A DNA stretch of 64,000 nt from the NCBI GenBank assembly GCA_022376925.1, contig JAIOJX010000031.1, forward strand, positions 141,936,854 to 142,000,853, read 5' to 3'. Shown here piece after piece: positions 23,749-35,691 of the stretch (position 1 is the stretch's first letter; each line of letters begins with the position of its first letter). The notes under the pieces were generated by a model, which did not search any database, was not told the DNA's origin, and was given only the letters and a program-made list of their open reading frames with translations. Source of the stretch: Tragulus kanchil (taxonomy: Eukaryota > Chordata > Mammalia > Artiodactyla > Tragulidae). The position numbers and the translations under genes are program-made.

Positions 23749-23957
23749 GGGCTTCCCAAGTGGTACTAGTGGTAAATATTCCATATGCCAATGCAAGAGA
23801 TACCTCAGATACCATTTTCGGTCCCTGAGTTGGAAAGATCCCCTGGAGTAAGAAATAGCAACCCATTGTAATATACTTGCCTGGAAAATCCCCATGGACA
23901 GGGCAGCCTGGTGGACTATAGCCCATGGGGTCACAAAGAGTCAGACATGACTGAGCA
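23749..23957 (+). mobile_element. Bov-tA SINE, second copy
   Basis: Duplicate of 22654-22862 within duplication 9. Confidence 0.9.
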
Positions 23958-26117
23958 CACACACATACCCTTCAAAGATGAGCTTGATCTCATAAATCAA
24001 GAAATGCCTTTATTTTTTTCTTTAAATGGGAGCCCTCCTGAGCATCCCTCCTGAGCATTGATGCAGTGAGGGTGTGATTGATGATGGCTTTGGTGGACCC
24101 TCAGGCTCTTGCCTGCCCTTCTCTTGGCATTTATCAGTTGTAGATGTCCAAGCCTCTGCTCTGCAAAATCAGCCAAGCAAAAGAATTTAGGGTGGAGACA
24201 TAGGCCTGAGGACAAGCTATTGTGTCTTTCCTAAAGCTGTTCCTACCTGCAATACCTGTAGATTGTGCAGAACATTTGAGAGTAAGTACTGACATTGACT
24301 AAGAAAGTTGGCTACTTAGTCTATATTTTCACAGACTTGTGACTTGATTTGAAAATCCTGAATATTATAGTCTTTCTTGGTTTCTCCTTGGCTTTTAATG
24401 CTGAAATATTTACCATCATGTAGAGATAGTAGTGCAGACCAAGCCATAAAAATTGTCTTTGATGCCAACAGCAGGCATCAAAATGCTGGGTTTTTATTAT
24501 TATTATTGCAGAGGGAGGGAAATTGGCATTAGCTTGGAAGTCACTGTGTGTTCAGTATCAATGACTCAAGTTCCTTCTGGTTGGCTACTTCACAAATCCC
24601 CTGGCTCCATGAAACAACATCAGAGACAATAAAAGATTAAAATAGAAAGAAAGAAAGAAAGCACAGGACAATAAAAAGACATCCAGAAAGATTTTCATAA
24701 ATGCCATAGTACTTTTTTAAAAAAGCAATTTCGTGTCTACTCCAGGTAGACACATAAAATCTTATGAAGAGGTTCAAAGTCTCATTCATGAGGCTTTCAT
24801 GATGATTCTTTTAAAAATTTTAAAAGGAAAGAATTGGACAGAAGGAATGGGGAAAGAAAGAAGGATTTGGGCCATGCAATTTCAGGAATCAGGAAAAGGG
24901 TTTCTTGCGTTCCCTCTTGTTGGAAATGTCATGAATCTTGCAGCTCCCAACGTTCGTGGAGTCTAGCCTTGTCACAGGGCTCATTAGTATTCATCATTAA
25001 TTTTTAAAAAGGCAGGGAAAAGAGTGTCAAATGGGGTCACAAAGAGTCAGACATGACTGAGCACACACACATACCCTTCAAAGATGAGCTTGATCTCATA
25101 AATCAAGAAATGCCTTTATTTTTTTCTTTAAATGGGAGCCCTCCTGAGCATCCCTCCTGAGCATTGATGCAGTGAGGGTGTGATTGATGATGGCTTTGGT
25201 GGACCCTCAGGCTCTTGCCTGCCCTTCTCTTGGCATTTATCAGTTGTAGATGTCCAAGCCTCTGCTCTGCAAAATCAGCCAAGCAAAAGAATTTAGGGTG
25301 GAGACATAGGCCTGAGGACAAGCTATTGTGTCTTTCCTAAAGCTGTTCCTACCTGCAATACCTGTAGATTGTGCAGAACATTTGAGAGTAAGTACTGACA
25401 TTGACTAAGAAAGTTGGCTACTTAGTCTATATTTTCACAGACTTGTGACTTGATTTGAAAATCCTGAATATTATAGTCTTTCTTGGTTTCTCCTTGGCTT
25501 TTAATGCTGAAATATTTACCATCATGTAGAGATAGTAGTGCAGACCAAGCCATAAAAATTGTCTTTGATGCCAACAGCAGGCATCAAAATGCTGGGTTTT
25601 TTTTTTATTATTATTATTGCAGAGGGAGGGAAATTGGCATTAGCTTGGAAGTCACTGTGTGTTCAGTATCAATGACTCAAGTTCCTTCTGGTTGGCTACT
25701 TCACAAATCCCCTGGCTCCATGAAACAACATCAGAGACAATAAAAGATTAAAATAGAAAGAAAGAAAGAAAGAAAGCACAGGACAATAAAAAGACATCCA
25801 GAAAGATTTTCATAAATGCCATAGTACTTTTTTAAAAAAGCAATTTCGTGTCTACTCCAGGTAGACACATAAAATCTTATGAAGAGGTTCAAAGTCTCAT
25901 TCATGAGGCTTTCATGATGATTCTTTTAAAAATTTTAAAAGGAAAGAATTGGACAGAAGGAATGGGGAAAGAAAGAAGGATTTGGGCCATGCAATTTCAG
26001 GAATCAGGAAAAGGGTTTCTTGCGTTCCCTCTTGTTGGAAATGTCATGAATCTTGCAGCTCCCAACGTTCGTGGAGTCTAGCCTTGTCACAGGGCTCATT
26101 AGTATTCATCATTAATT
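23925..26117. repeat. Direct duplication 10 (offset 1106-1115)
   Basis: 23925-25002 recurs at 25031-26117. The 28 bp spacer 25003-25030 has no clear match. The copies differ in simple-repeat length: the T run before the TTA repeat is longer in copy 2 (near 25597 against 24491) and the GAAA run has one extra unit in copy 2 (near 25757 against 24645). These differences account for the drift of the offset. Confidence 0.95.
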
Positions 26118-28216
26118 CATATTTTCAAAGCAACAAAGGAGAAAACAGTAGTGGGAAGAATAAGAACGTGTCAAATCCTGGGAGTAACATTTCAGCGCAG
26201 TGTTGCGACTCAGGTTAGCGGAGGTTGTGCAGGTTTAAAAACTGATCCAAACACAGGCAAGAGGAGAAGGCACACAGTGTTTTCCCCACTGAATGCTGGG
26301 TTCACTCTGCCAGGTCCCAGCCTCCCTCTTCCTATCTGGAGATATCGTTTCCCTGAGTTTCACTGATCCAGCCTCGAAAGTCTACCTTGGAGAAACCTCC
26401 TTTGATAAAAATGAGGCACGTATTTTGTGCCAGATGTTGTGCTTAGGGATTTATGGGACTATTTCACTTCACAGCAATGCCCGTCTTATCCCTATTTTAT
26501 AGACAAGGCAACTGAAGACACACAAGGTAAGTGATTGCTGAGGGTTACTTGGCTGGTCAGTTTTGTGTCTGTAATGCAAACCCAGGTGAGTCTGTGCTGC
26601 AATTGGAGGGCCTGTTGGTGAAACATCCCCAGGGTGCTGCTCCTCTGACCCATTATATCATGCCCTTTTCCAGGCTCACTCACCCTAACACTCTTCCTTG
26701 ACTGGACAAGAGGTGGTCTAGGTTTCTGGCAATTCAAGTATAGATTGATTTTAAAAACCATCTATTTAGGATTAATTTTCAGTGAGTCTCCTAGTCTCAC
26801 TGTGGGGGTGTAAAGCAAACAAGCCCAGTGAGGGATTTTTTCCCCCTACAAAAATCAAACTTCTCTTGATGAAAGGCCTTACTAGGCCCAGGTAAAAGAA
26901 GCTATATTTTCAACTGCCTTTTATTATATATGCCTTAGTAAGAGGCAGGTAGCCTCTAGGTTTTGACCACTTGAAAACTTTCTCCCTTACTTTACTCTTC
27001 CATTCTCTTATTCTTGGTTACTCTGCAGGCTTTTGCTGAGTGCCTGTGCCATGTCAGCCTTTAGGTGAAGAATTGCAAATGCAAGGACAGCTAAGGAAGG
27101 TCTCTGGGCTCAGTGGGGCCTCTCAGAAATGTCATGAATCTTGCAGCTCCCAACGTTCGTGGAGTCTAGCCTTGTCACAGGGCTCATTAGTATTCATCAT
27201 TAATTCATATTTTCAAAGCAACAAAGGAGAAAACAGTAGTGGGAAGAATAAGAACGTGTCAAATCCTGGGAGTAACATTTCAGCGCAGTGTTGCGACTCA
27301 GGTTAGCGGAGGTTGTGCAGGTTTAAAAACTGATCCAAACACAGGCAAGAGGAGAAGGCACACAGTGTTTTCCCCACTGAATGCTGGGTTCACTCTGCCA
27401 GGTCCCAGCCTCCCTCTTCCTATCTGGAGATATCGTTTCCCTGAGTTTCACTGATCCAGCCTCGAAAGTCTACCTTGGAGAAACCTCCTTTGATAAAAAT
27501 GAGGCACGTATTTTGTGCCAGATGTTGTGCTTAGGGATTTATGGGACTATTTCACTTCACAGCAATGCCCGTCTTATCCCTATTTTATAGACAAGGCAAC
27601 TGAAGACACACAAGGTAAGTGATTGCTGAGGGTTACTTGGCTGGTCAGTTTTGTGTCTGTAATGCAAACCCAGGTGAGTCTGTGCTGCAATTGGAGGGCC
27701 TGTTGGTGAAACATCCCCAGGGTGCTGCTCCTCTGACCCATTATATCATGCCCTTTTCCAGGCTCACTCACCCTAACACTCTTCCTTGACTGGACAAGAG
27801 GTGGTCTAGGTTTCTGGCAATTCAAGTATAGATTGATTTTAAAAACCATCTATTTAGGATTAATTTTCAGTGAGTCTCCTAGTCTCACTGTGGGGGTGTA
27901 AAGCAAACAAGCCCAGTGAGGGATTTTTTCCCCCTACAAAAATCAAACTTCTCTTGATGAAAGGCCTTACTAGGCCCAGGTAAAAGAAGCTATATTTTCA
28001 ACTGCCTTTTTATTATATATGCCTTAGTAAGAGGCAGGTAGCCTCTAGGTTTTGACCACTTGAAAACTTTCTCCCTTACTTTACTCTTCCATTCTCTTAT
28101 TCTTGGTTACTCTGCAGGCTTTTGCTGAGTGCCTGTGCCATGTCAGCCTTTAGGTGAAGAATTGCAAATGCAAGGACAGCTAAGGAAGGTCTCTGGGCTC
28201 AGTGGGGCATCTCAGA
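26039..28216. repeat. Direct duplication 11 (offset 1088)
   Basis: 26039-27127 recurs at 27127-28216 with no spacer. A T run near 28006 is one base longer in copy 2, and two single-base differences flank the junction (GGGGCCTCTC against GGGGCATCTC). The first ~80 bp are triplicated with 24924-25002. A MIR-like remnant lies within (26411-26560). Apart from that, 26120-27125 has no recognisable gene. Confidence 0.95.
26411..26560 (+). mobile_element. MIR-like SINE remnant
   Basis: TGTGCCAGATGTTGTGCTTA, then CCCTATTTTATAGACAAGGC and AACTGAAGACACACAAGG is the MIR/MIR3 body. Second copy at about 27499-27648. Confidence 0.6.
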
Positions 28217-28249
28217 CATGGAAGTTAACAATTATAATAGCAAATTATT

Positions 28250-28556
28250 ATAATTCCTGTCCAACTCTTTCTGATCCTGTGGACTGAAGGATGCCAGGCT
28301 TCCTAGTCCTTCACTATCTCCCAAAGTTTTCTCAAGCTCATGTCCATTAAGTCAGCAATGCCATCCAACCGTCTCATCCTCTATTGCTCCCTTCTCCTTC
28401 TGCCTTCTATTTTTCCCAGCATCACGGTTTTTCCAATGAGTTGTCCCTTTGCATTAGCTGGTCAAAGTATTGGAGCTTCAGCTTCAGCATCAGTCCTTCC
28501 AATGAATATTCAGGGTTGATTTCCTTTAGGATTGACTCTTTGATCTTCTTGCAGAA
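28250..28556 (-). mobile_element. BovB LINE 3' end, antisense
   Basis: On the minus strand this encodes the C-terminal part of the BovB reverse transcriptase. The reading frame at 28422-28613 contains NPEYSLEGLMLKLKLQYF, a hallmark of this family's end region. The left part carries the 3' end (CTGTCCAACTCTTTCTGATC and TCATGTCCATTAAGTCAGC). The fragment stops abruptly at about 28556. It is truncated and carries breaks. Duplicate at 29338-29644. Confidence 0.9.
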
Positions 28557-28604
28557 AATCATAGCAAACATTGACACTCTTTGCCATTCTAAATACATTG
28601 GGTA

Positions 28605-28740
28605 TGTTTGCATTCTGCATCTCAGTTGCTATTTGTCCCCATTTTACAGATGAGAAAATCAAGACACAAAGAGATTAAATGGCTTGCCTACGGACTCACT
28701 GCTAGTAAGCAGACAATGAAGCTTGCAAACTTAGGAGTCT
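28605..28740 (+). mobile_element. MIR-like SINE scrap
   Basis: CCCCATTTTACAGATGAGAA followed by AGAGATTAAATGGCTTGCC is a typical MIR core segment. Second copy at about 29693-29828. Confidence 0.6.
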
Positions 28741-28796
28741 TGTTTCATGACCTGGGTTCCTCCTGCTTCACAGCTCAGCTGCACAATTATACTCAG

Positions 28797-28992
28797 GGAG
28801 GGACTACCCAAGTGGTTCAAAAGTAAAGAATCCACCTGCCAATGCAAGAGATGCAGGAGATGTAGGTTCAGATGCCTTGGAGGAGGAAATGGCAGTCCAC
28901 TCCAGCACTCTTTCCTGAACAATCCCATGGACAGAGGAACCTGGTGGGGTTCCCCCGAATCCCCGGTGTCACAAAGAGTCAGACACCACTGA
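28797..28992 (+). mobile_element. Bov-tA SINE
   Basis: Plus strand. The diverged head is GGACTACCCAAGTGGTTCAA, then AAAGAATCCACCTGCCAATG. The tail is AATCCCATGGACAGAGGAAC, ending GTGTCACAAAGAGTCAGAC. Duplicate at 29885-30080. Confidence 0.85.
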
Positions 28993-29337
28993 ACACGTCT
29001 GCATGCACCCATACTAAAGAGAGCAATGGGCTTAGCTTGTGTGGATCCAGCACACACAAGTCTGCTATTGGAACTGGGACTTCAGAAATAATTAGAAATT
29101 AACCAGGCAGAGAACCAGGATCATGGTTTGACCACTTGCCTTAGTAAGAGGCTTTTTCCTCCCTTACTTTACTCTTCCATTCTCTTATTCTTGGTTACTC
29201 TGCAGGCTTTTGCTGAGTGCCTGTGCCATGTCAGCCTTTAGGTGAAGAATTGCAAATGCAAGGACAGCTAAGGAAGGTCTCTGGGCTCAGTGGGGCATCT
29301 CAGACATGGAAGTTAACAATTATAATAGCAAATTATT

Positions 29338-29644
29338 ATAATTCCTGTCCAACTCTTTCTGATCCTGTGGACTGAAGGATGCCAGGCTTCCTAGTCCTTC
29401 ACTATCTCCCAAAGTTTTCTCAAGCTCATGTCCATTAAGTCAGCAATGCCATCCAACCGTCTCATCCTCTATTGCTCCCTTCTCCTTCTGCCTTCTATTT
29501 TTCCCAGCATCACGGTTTTTCCAATGAGTTGTCCCTTTGCATTAGCTGGTCAAAGTATTGGAGCTTCAGCTTCAGCATCAGTCCTTCCAATGAATATTCA
29601 GGGTTGATTTCCTTTAGGATTGACTCTTTGATCTTCTTGCAGAA
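29338..29644 (-). mobile_element. BovB LINE 3' end, second copy
   Basis: Duplicate of 28250-28556 within duplication 12. Confidence 0.9.
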
Positions 29645-29884
29645 AATCATAGCAAACATTGACACTCTTTGCCATTCTAAATACATTGGGTATGTTTGCA
29701 TTCTGCATCTCAGTTGCTATTTGTCCCCATTTTACAGATGAGAAAATCAAGACACAAAGAGATTAAATGGCTTGCCTACGGACTCACTGCTAGTAAGCAG
29801 ACAATGAAGCTTGCAAACTTAGGAGTCTTGTTTCATGACCTGGGTTCCTCCTGCTTCACAGCTCAGCTGCACAATTATACTCAG

Positions 29885-30080
29885 GGAGGGACTACCCAAG
29901 TGGTTCAAAAGTAAAGAATCCACCTGCCAATGCAAGAGATGCAGGAGATGTAGGTTCAGATGCCTTGGAGGAGGAAATGGCAGTCCACTCCAGCACTCTT
30001 TCCTGAACAATCCCATGGACAGAGGAACCTGGTGGGGTTCCCCCGAATCCCCGGTGTCACAAAGAGTCAGACACCACTGA
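29885..30080 (+). mobile_element. Bov-tA SINE, second copy
   Basis: Duplicate of 28797-28992 within duplication 12. Confidence 0.85.
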
Positions 30081-30517
30081 ACACGTCTGCATGCACCCAT
30101 ACTAAAGAGAGCAATGGGCTTAGCTTGTGTGGATCCAGCACACACAAGTCTGCTATTGGAACTGGGACTTCAGAAATAATTAGAAATTAACCAGGCAGAG
30201 AACCAGGGAGGGAATACATAGACAAGGGCACTGGTGTCTGAGAAAACAATGTAGGTGAATGGCTGACAGAGTATGAACAATAGGAGGGTGTGGAGGCACA
30301 AGTTGGCATGAGATAAAACTTGACAAAGCATATTGGTTTTTTTCACAGAAAAGGGTTTGGACTCACTATTTTCTGGTTAATAGGGAGCTATTGAAAATCC
30401 TGTACAGGGAAGTGTATGCACGTAACTCTGATTAAGGCAGGATCTCCATGGCTCCAAAGGCAACTAAAATTAGAGAATTTCTGAAAATTCTTTTGTTTTC
30501 AGATTTTAGTTATTTTA

Positions 30518-30518
<1 letters not shown>

Positions 30519-30561
<43 letters not shown>
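30519..30561. repeat. (TA)n microsatellite
   Basis: An uninterrupted TA repeat of about 21 units following ATTTTAG. Such tracts can adopt cruciform structure and vary in length between individuals. Confidence 0.95.
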
Positions 30562-30563
<2 letters not shown>

Positions 30564-32439
30564 TTTTCAACGTGTCTGAGTCTACAGGGAGTGAAGTCTA
30601 GGTGAGAAAAATAAATCTGGTTTTTACCTTGTCCATCTAAACATTTTGCATAGCGTAGGCTTGGATGGGTGAGTGCAGATGGGATTAAGAGAGGAGGTTA
30701 ATTTTGCCTTGATCCCTGGAAATAGCCTGAGAGGTTCCTGGTTCCCCAGATTCCATGATATATGCTTCATTTTCTTTTGTTCACATATCTCCTTCCCTTA
30801 CAGATGGCAAACAACCAAAAGAAAAACAAACCGCTTAACTGAAGAGTTGATGATTTAGGATGTGGCTCATGGAGGTCATGATGAGCAAACGGATAGTGGG
30901 GTCCTTGATATGACCTCTGTGCATCTGTAGTTTCAGCTAACAGACTTTGCTATCGAGCCAGTTCTGATTGGGGTTCCTAAGAATGAGTGCAGTAATCCAC
31001 TAGCAATGTCTGCCAAGGTTACAGACGGAGATACGGAAGACATTCGCTAAGTAATTTCTGAACTCCCGATTAAGCAGAACTCAGAGCCAAGGTAGCAGAT
31101 ATTTGGCATTCTATTTTAACAGTATACCTAAAGACATGGAACAAGTAGAGAGAGAAAAATGAGGTTGTAGGGATGGTTTTCCTAACCCATGCTCCCTACA
31201 CGAAACCAAACCAAAGTCCATGCCAAGCCCATGGTAGCACAATACGACCACACTCAGATAACCGCACAGCAGATACAGCATTGTGAGTTAATAGATAAAA
31301 ATGACACAGCGCCTTGCGTGTGAATCCACAGGGACATAGATAAAACAGTTCTGGCCAGCAAGTATGGTTTGCTGAACTACCTTTTAAAATCTAGTTTTAA
31401 CCAGCCCAGTGATATATCCAATTTTTTTCTGTGTAGCTTTAGATTTGTTTGCCTCCAAAACAGGCAAATTTACTTTAGAAAATTGCCTTATGACTATGAT
31501 AAATCCAGATTCTACTATAAAAAGGCAGCAAAGATAGTTTCTATATAGCTGAGTTGAAATTAAACATATTCGTATTTTATACTTATAACAAAAGTAGACT
31601 CATGGACCTCACTTATGTGTTATGCGGAAACCAAAAATCCCGCCTCTGCCCTCCCCCTTCCCCCCAGTTCATGTTGTAATCCCTGAGGTCATGAGGAACT
31701 TTAGGTCTGGGGGGATGGAAGACAAAAGTCTAAAAATATCACTTTTGCATGTATTGTTTCTGAGGTTATTTATTTATCCTGCATGCTTTTTTCTCCTGAG
31801 AGGTTGTGATTTACACATTCACTTTAATTGTGTGTAATACATTCACTACTATCTCTTTTTCTTGGGATTTGATATTTGGGTGGTGATAAAAAGATCAAAC
31901 CTACAAATAAACAGAATACCTTTGGCTCCTAAGAGACTGCAGGTATTAGCAATGCAGAGGAGAACTTTGATGGGAAAATAGACCTAGCAAAGATAGATTT
32001 CAGCATAGAGTAATATCATAGGCAAATGCATCAATTAATACTCACGTTCAGTTTATTCCTACCCATACCAAAATAAGAAAAAAAGAGAAGGCGGGGCGTG
32101 GGGGGTGGGAATCAAACTGAAAATACCAGGCTGAGTGAAATGAAATTGTCAATATTTGATCAATCTTAACACACAAGAAAGACAATTTCATACAGTTCAC
32201 CCTCACAGCACTTATTGGCTGCAAGGCAGTTGTATTTAGGACACGCACACGGACCCACCAATTTAAACTGGCACAGAGTCCAGACAATTCACGGCACCAA
32301 CTCTTCCATAATTTTCTAAGGACGATTTTGCTGAGCAACTCTGAAAGCTGCTCCAGCTTCCCAAGGGGCATCTTGGTGCCTTGTGACCTCAAGAGAGAAA
32401 AACAAAAATCCCAGGCAGAGAAGTAGCTGTTTAAACATC

Positions 32440-32640
32440 CTTTGATTTCCTCTCGTCATTTAGTAAATGCATTAAATTAAGCTGCAGATGTTTCGCTGTC
32501 AACACAACGCTGTATTATGGTGTGTTATTTTCCTGATAGAAACATTTTATATACTGTAAATAAACACAGTTTTGTTAATTAGTTAATGAATTATTTTTTA
32601 ATGCTCCATTAGGCTTGAGGAAAAAAAATAGCACAAAGCT
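32440..32640. promoter_or_regulatory. Candidate conserved element with homeobox/FOX motifs
   Basis: An AT-rich block with densely packed motifs: GTAAATAAACA (forkhead-like) near 32556, GTTAATTAGTTAATGAATTA (32574-32593, several TAAT cores) and TGCTCCATTAGG just after. There are no repeats in or near it. The call is from composition and motif density only, and conservation was not tested. Confidence 0.35.
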
Positions 32641-33059
32641 ATTGAAAGTTCTCATTTTTAATAAACAGACCTTGTAGTAAATAGGGAATGGCTGAAATGG
32701 TGGCTCTTCCAGGAATAATGATGGCTCCGGCTCTTTCTTTTAAGTTACTCTGTAATGCTTAGAGTAGCTCAGGCTTGAGGGTTAAGGCTGATTATAAATA
32801 TATAGGATCTGAGATAGAATATAGAAACCTAACATCTTGTAGGAAGAGAGAGAAGAAAAAGTAGGAATTTTGCTGATTTATTTTGTCCTTTTTTCTTTTT
32901 TTCCTACAAAAAGGAGTTGTTTTAAGCAAGTAGCGAAGCAATAGAGAATTCTGCCCTTTGGACCAAAGTCAACCTGAGAAATGACAGAACTTTAGCAAGG
33001 AAACAAACCCGTGAGGTTTCCTCTTCATTCGTGAGGCGTGTCATTTCCCCCAAACAAGG

Positions 33060-33480
33060 ATGGAGGCTTTTTGCTTGGAGAGTCTCAGTCCAGCAGTAGA
33101 TTGGAAAAATGTCCAAGCAGGGGACCCGGGTTCTCTCCCGGATGAGTTCATTTCAATAGTCACTGTGTTTCATCGGATGCAGCTGGTTACATTTTTAATA
33201 GGCAGATGGCTAATTTTACAGTTCCAAGCCAATCTCTCATTGGATAACATCCAGAAAGCCCGTGGTAGGGTAATGCCCAGCAGAAAGTTCAACAGGACAC
33301 TTGGGGGGAACATATGCTAATGTCAGCCCTTTTACTTAAAGTCTTTAAAAAGAATATTCAGTGCTAAGCTGAGGGATTTTCACGGACTCAAGCCTAACAC
33401 CAGATGGGTGGCCAGCTATGAAGTCTTTAGGGCCTAAACAAATGCTCTTAATCAGGCTTGGATGGTCAGAGAATCAAATA
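33060..33480. promoter_or_regulatory. Candidate conserved non-coding element
   Basis: A repeat-free block of complex sequence. An E-box CAGATG (33203-33208) is followed two bases later by TAATTT (33211-33216), a layout like E-box plus homeodomain composite sites. An 86-codon open frame (33060-33320, plus) has no recognised domain or gene context. The same block recurs at 34170-34590 through duplication 13. Confidence 0.35.
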
Positions 33481-33819
33481 GCATCAAACCAGTAATCACT
33501 AAGTGATTTTTTTTTTTTTTAATAACAAAGGTGTGTGCCTTTACAGAAAGAACCCTGTTAACTAAAGCAGTGATTTGCCCTTAACTGAAGCTGTCATTCA
33601 AGCTCTGCGGTCCTGTGGTTACTTCTGCATCCTAGCCTCAGTTTTGCGTTCCCCCTCCCCATCTGACTCTGGAGAAGTTTCTAATGTTCATTAACCTCCT
33701 CCCAGGTAAGGAGGAGGGGGCTGACAGCTGCCCCCTGCGCTACCCTCCCAGGGTCGGAGAGAGGTCGGGGTATCTATTGCAGATCTAAAAGCATCCTTAT
33801 TTTTAAACTGTTTGGAAAT

Positions 33820-33862
33820 CTCCCTCTCTCTCTCTCTCCCTCCCTCTCTCTCTCTCTCTCTT
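33820..33862. repeat. (CT)n microsatellite
   Basis: A CT tract with interspersed CCC. Copy 2 (34926-34971) is four bases longer in the second block. Confidence 0.9.
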
Positions 33863-35691
33863 GCAATAGACATCTTAATTAAAAGGGAATTTGGGAATAT
33901 CTCCCGTTTTGCAGTGCATGTAATCAAGCATTTCTTATCCTTCAGAAAGACTTTGGTTCTGTCCTCACAAAAGACTTTGAAATGTCCTAAAACCGTTTCC
34001 CAGTTTGCTCAGGGTGGTGGTAGGGGTGAGAGGCAGAGAGAAAAAAAACCAAAGCAAAAAACAACAAACATTTTCTGGGAGGTGATAAAAGTCTTGCACG
34101 GAGAGTATCTTTAGTCTGTCCCACGTGATGAATTGCCATAGGGTGACTGGAAAAAACTAATTTTTAAGGATGGAGGCTTTTTGCTTGGAGAGTCTCAGTC
34201 CAGCAGTAGATTGGAAAAATGTCCAAGCAGGGGACCCGGGTTCTCTCCCGGATGAGTTCATTTCAATAGTCACTGTGTTTCATCGGATGCAGCTGGTTAC
34301 ATTTTTAATAGGCAGATGGCTAATTTTACAGTTCCAAGCCAATCTCTCATTGGATAACATCCAGAAAGCCCGTGGTAGGGTAATGCCCAGCAGAAAGTTC
34401 AACAGGACACTTGGGGGGAACATATGCTAATGTCAGCCCTTTTACTTAAAGTCTTTAAAAAGAATATTCAGTGCTAAGCTGAGGGATTTTCACGGACTCA
34501 AGCCTAACACCAGATGGGTGGCCAGCTATGAAGTCTTTAGGGCCTAAACAAATGCTCTTAATCAGGCTTGGATGGTCAGAGAATCAAATAGCATCAAACC
34601 AGTAATCACTAAGTGATTTTTTTTTAATAACAAAGGTGTGTGCCTTTACAGAAAGAACCCTGTTAACTAAAGCAGTGATTTGCCCTTAACTGAAGCTGTC
34701 ATTCAAGCTCTGCGGTCCTGTGGTTACTTCTGCATCCTAGCCTCAGTTTTGCGTTCCCCCTCCCCATCTGACTCTGGAGAAGTTTCTAATGTTCATTAAC
34801 CTCCTCCCAGGTAAGGAGGAGGGGGCTGACAGCTGCCCCCTGCGCTACCCTCCCAGGGTCGGAGAGAGGTCGGGGTATCTATTGCAGATCTAAAAGCATC
34901 CTTATTTTTAAACTGTTTGGAAATCTCCCTCTCTCTCTCTCTCCCTCCCTCTCTCTCTCTCTCTCTCTCTTGCAATAGACATCTTAATTAAAAGGGAATT
35001 TGGGAATATCTCCCGTTTTTGCAGTGCATGTAATCAAGCATTTCTTATCCTTCGCAGAAAGACTTTGGTTCTGTCCTCACAAAAGACTTTGAAATGTCCT
35101 AAAACCGTTTCCCCGCAGTTTGCTCAGGGTGGTGGTAGGGGTGAGAGGCAGAGAGAAAAAAAAAAAACCAAAGCAAAAAACAACAAACATTTTCTGGGAG
35201 GTGATAAAAGTCTTGCACGGAGAGTATCTTTAGTCTGTCCCACGTGATGAATTGCCATAGGGTGACTGGAAAACTATTTAAGAACCACAATGGCAAATGC
35301 CCTTGTTTAAATGCGGCAAATGTTGTTTACCTCTAAGCGAAATAAAAGATGAAGATCAGAAGAAAGACAGGATCAAAAGAGCTTTCTCCGAACAGATTTA
35401 TAAAAGAGAGTGATTTTTAAATGATTTCAACTCCTACTTTATAAAAATATTTTATGAGGTACTTTTCTGAAAATAACATGCTTCTGAAGATCTTTCCTCC
35501 CCAAATCGCTTCCTGAAAATGGTGACATTACTTTTATCCAGCGCAAGTGGCTACCCAGGACCTTATTTAAAACAATGCAAAGAAATCTGACAAGGCCAGT
35601 AACTCCACACATGGAAACTAGGTTTTTTTTTTTTTTTTTCTTTTTTGGTCAGAAAAATAACCTTCAAACCTCAAATTGAATCTTTAAATGC

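Larger units (their letters stand above)
21956..24122. repeat. Direct duplication 9 (offset 1095)
   Basis: 21956-23029 recurs at 23051-24122. The spacer 23030-23050 (ATTTACTCTAATTTTG) looks like a compressed version of the sequence before copy 1 (ATACTCTTAATC and onward to ATTTTTG). The unit contains a MIR-like remnant (about 22435-22610) and a Bov-tA SINE. Confidence 0.95.
28072..30207. repeat. Direct duplication 12 (offset 1088)
   Basis: 28072-29119 recurs at 29160-30207. The 40 bp spacer (29120-29159) holds two pieces of the region upstream of copy 1 in swapped order: GGTTTGACCACTTG first, then CCTTAGTAAGAGGC, whereas upstream they occur as GCCTTAGTAAGAGGC ... GGTTTTGACCACTTG. The unit contains an antisense BovB, a MIR scrap and a Bov-tA SINE. 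Confidence 0.95.
30208..33055. other. SINE-free unique stretch
   Basis: About 2.8 kb without a recognisable ruminant SINE, BovB or L1. It contains the (TA)n at 30519-30561. The right part, from about 32430, is AT-rich and rich in homeobox- and forkhead-like motifs. Short open frames (for example 32048-32392 on the minus strand, 114 residues) show no domain, no credible splice structure and no recognised homology. Confidence 0.55.
33056..35276. repeat. Direct duplication 13 (offset 1110-1120)
   Basis: 33056-34155 recurs at 34166-35276. The copies differ in the poly-T near 33509 (shorter in copy 2), in the (CT)n tract (copy 2 has four more bases), in an A run, and by two- or three-base insertions in copy 2: CCTTCGCAGAAAG against CCTTCAGAAAG and TTCCCCGCAGTTTG against TTCCCAGTTTG. 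The unit contains no SINE or LINE. Confidence 0.95.

Noticed and set aside
28422..28613. 63-residue frame with reverse-transcriptase-like residues as a functional gene
   Set aside because: It is a short terminal BovB scrap lacking the catalytic part of the reverse transcriptase and the endonuclease.
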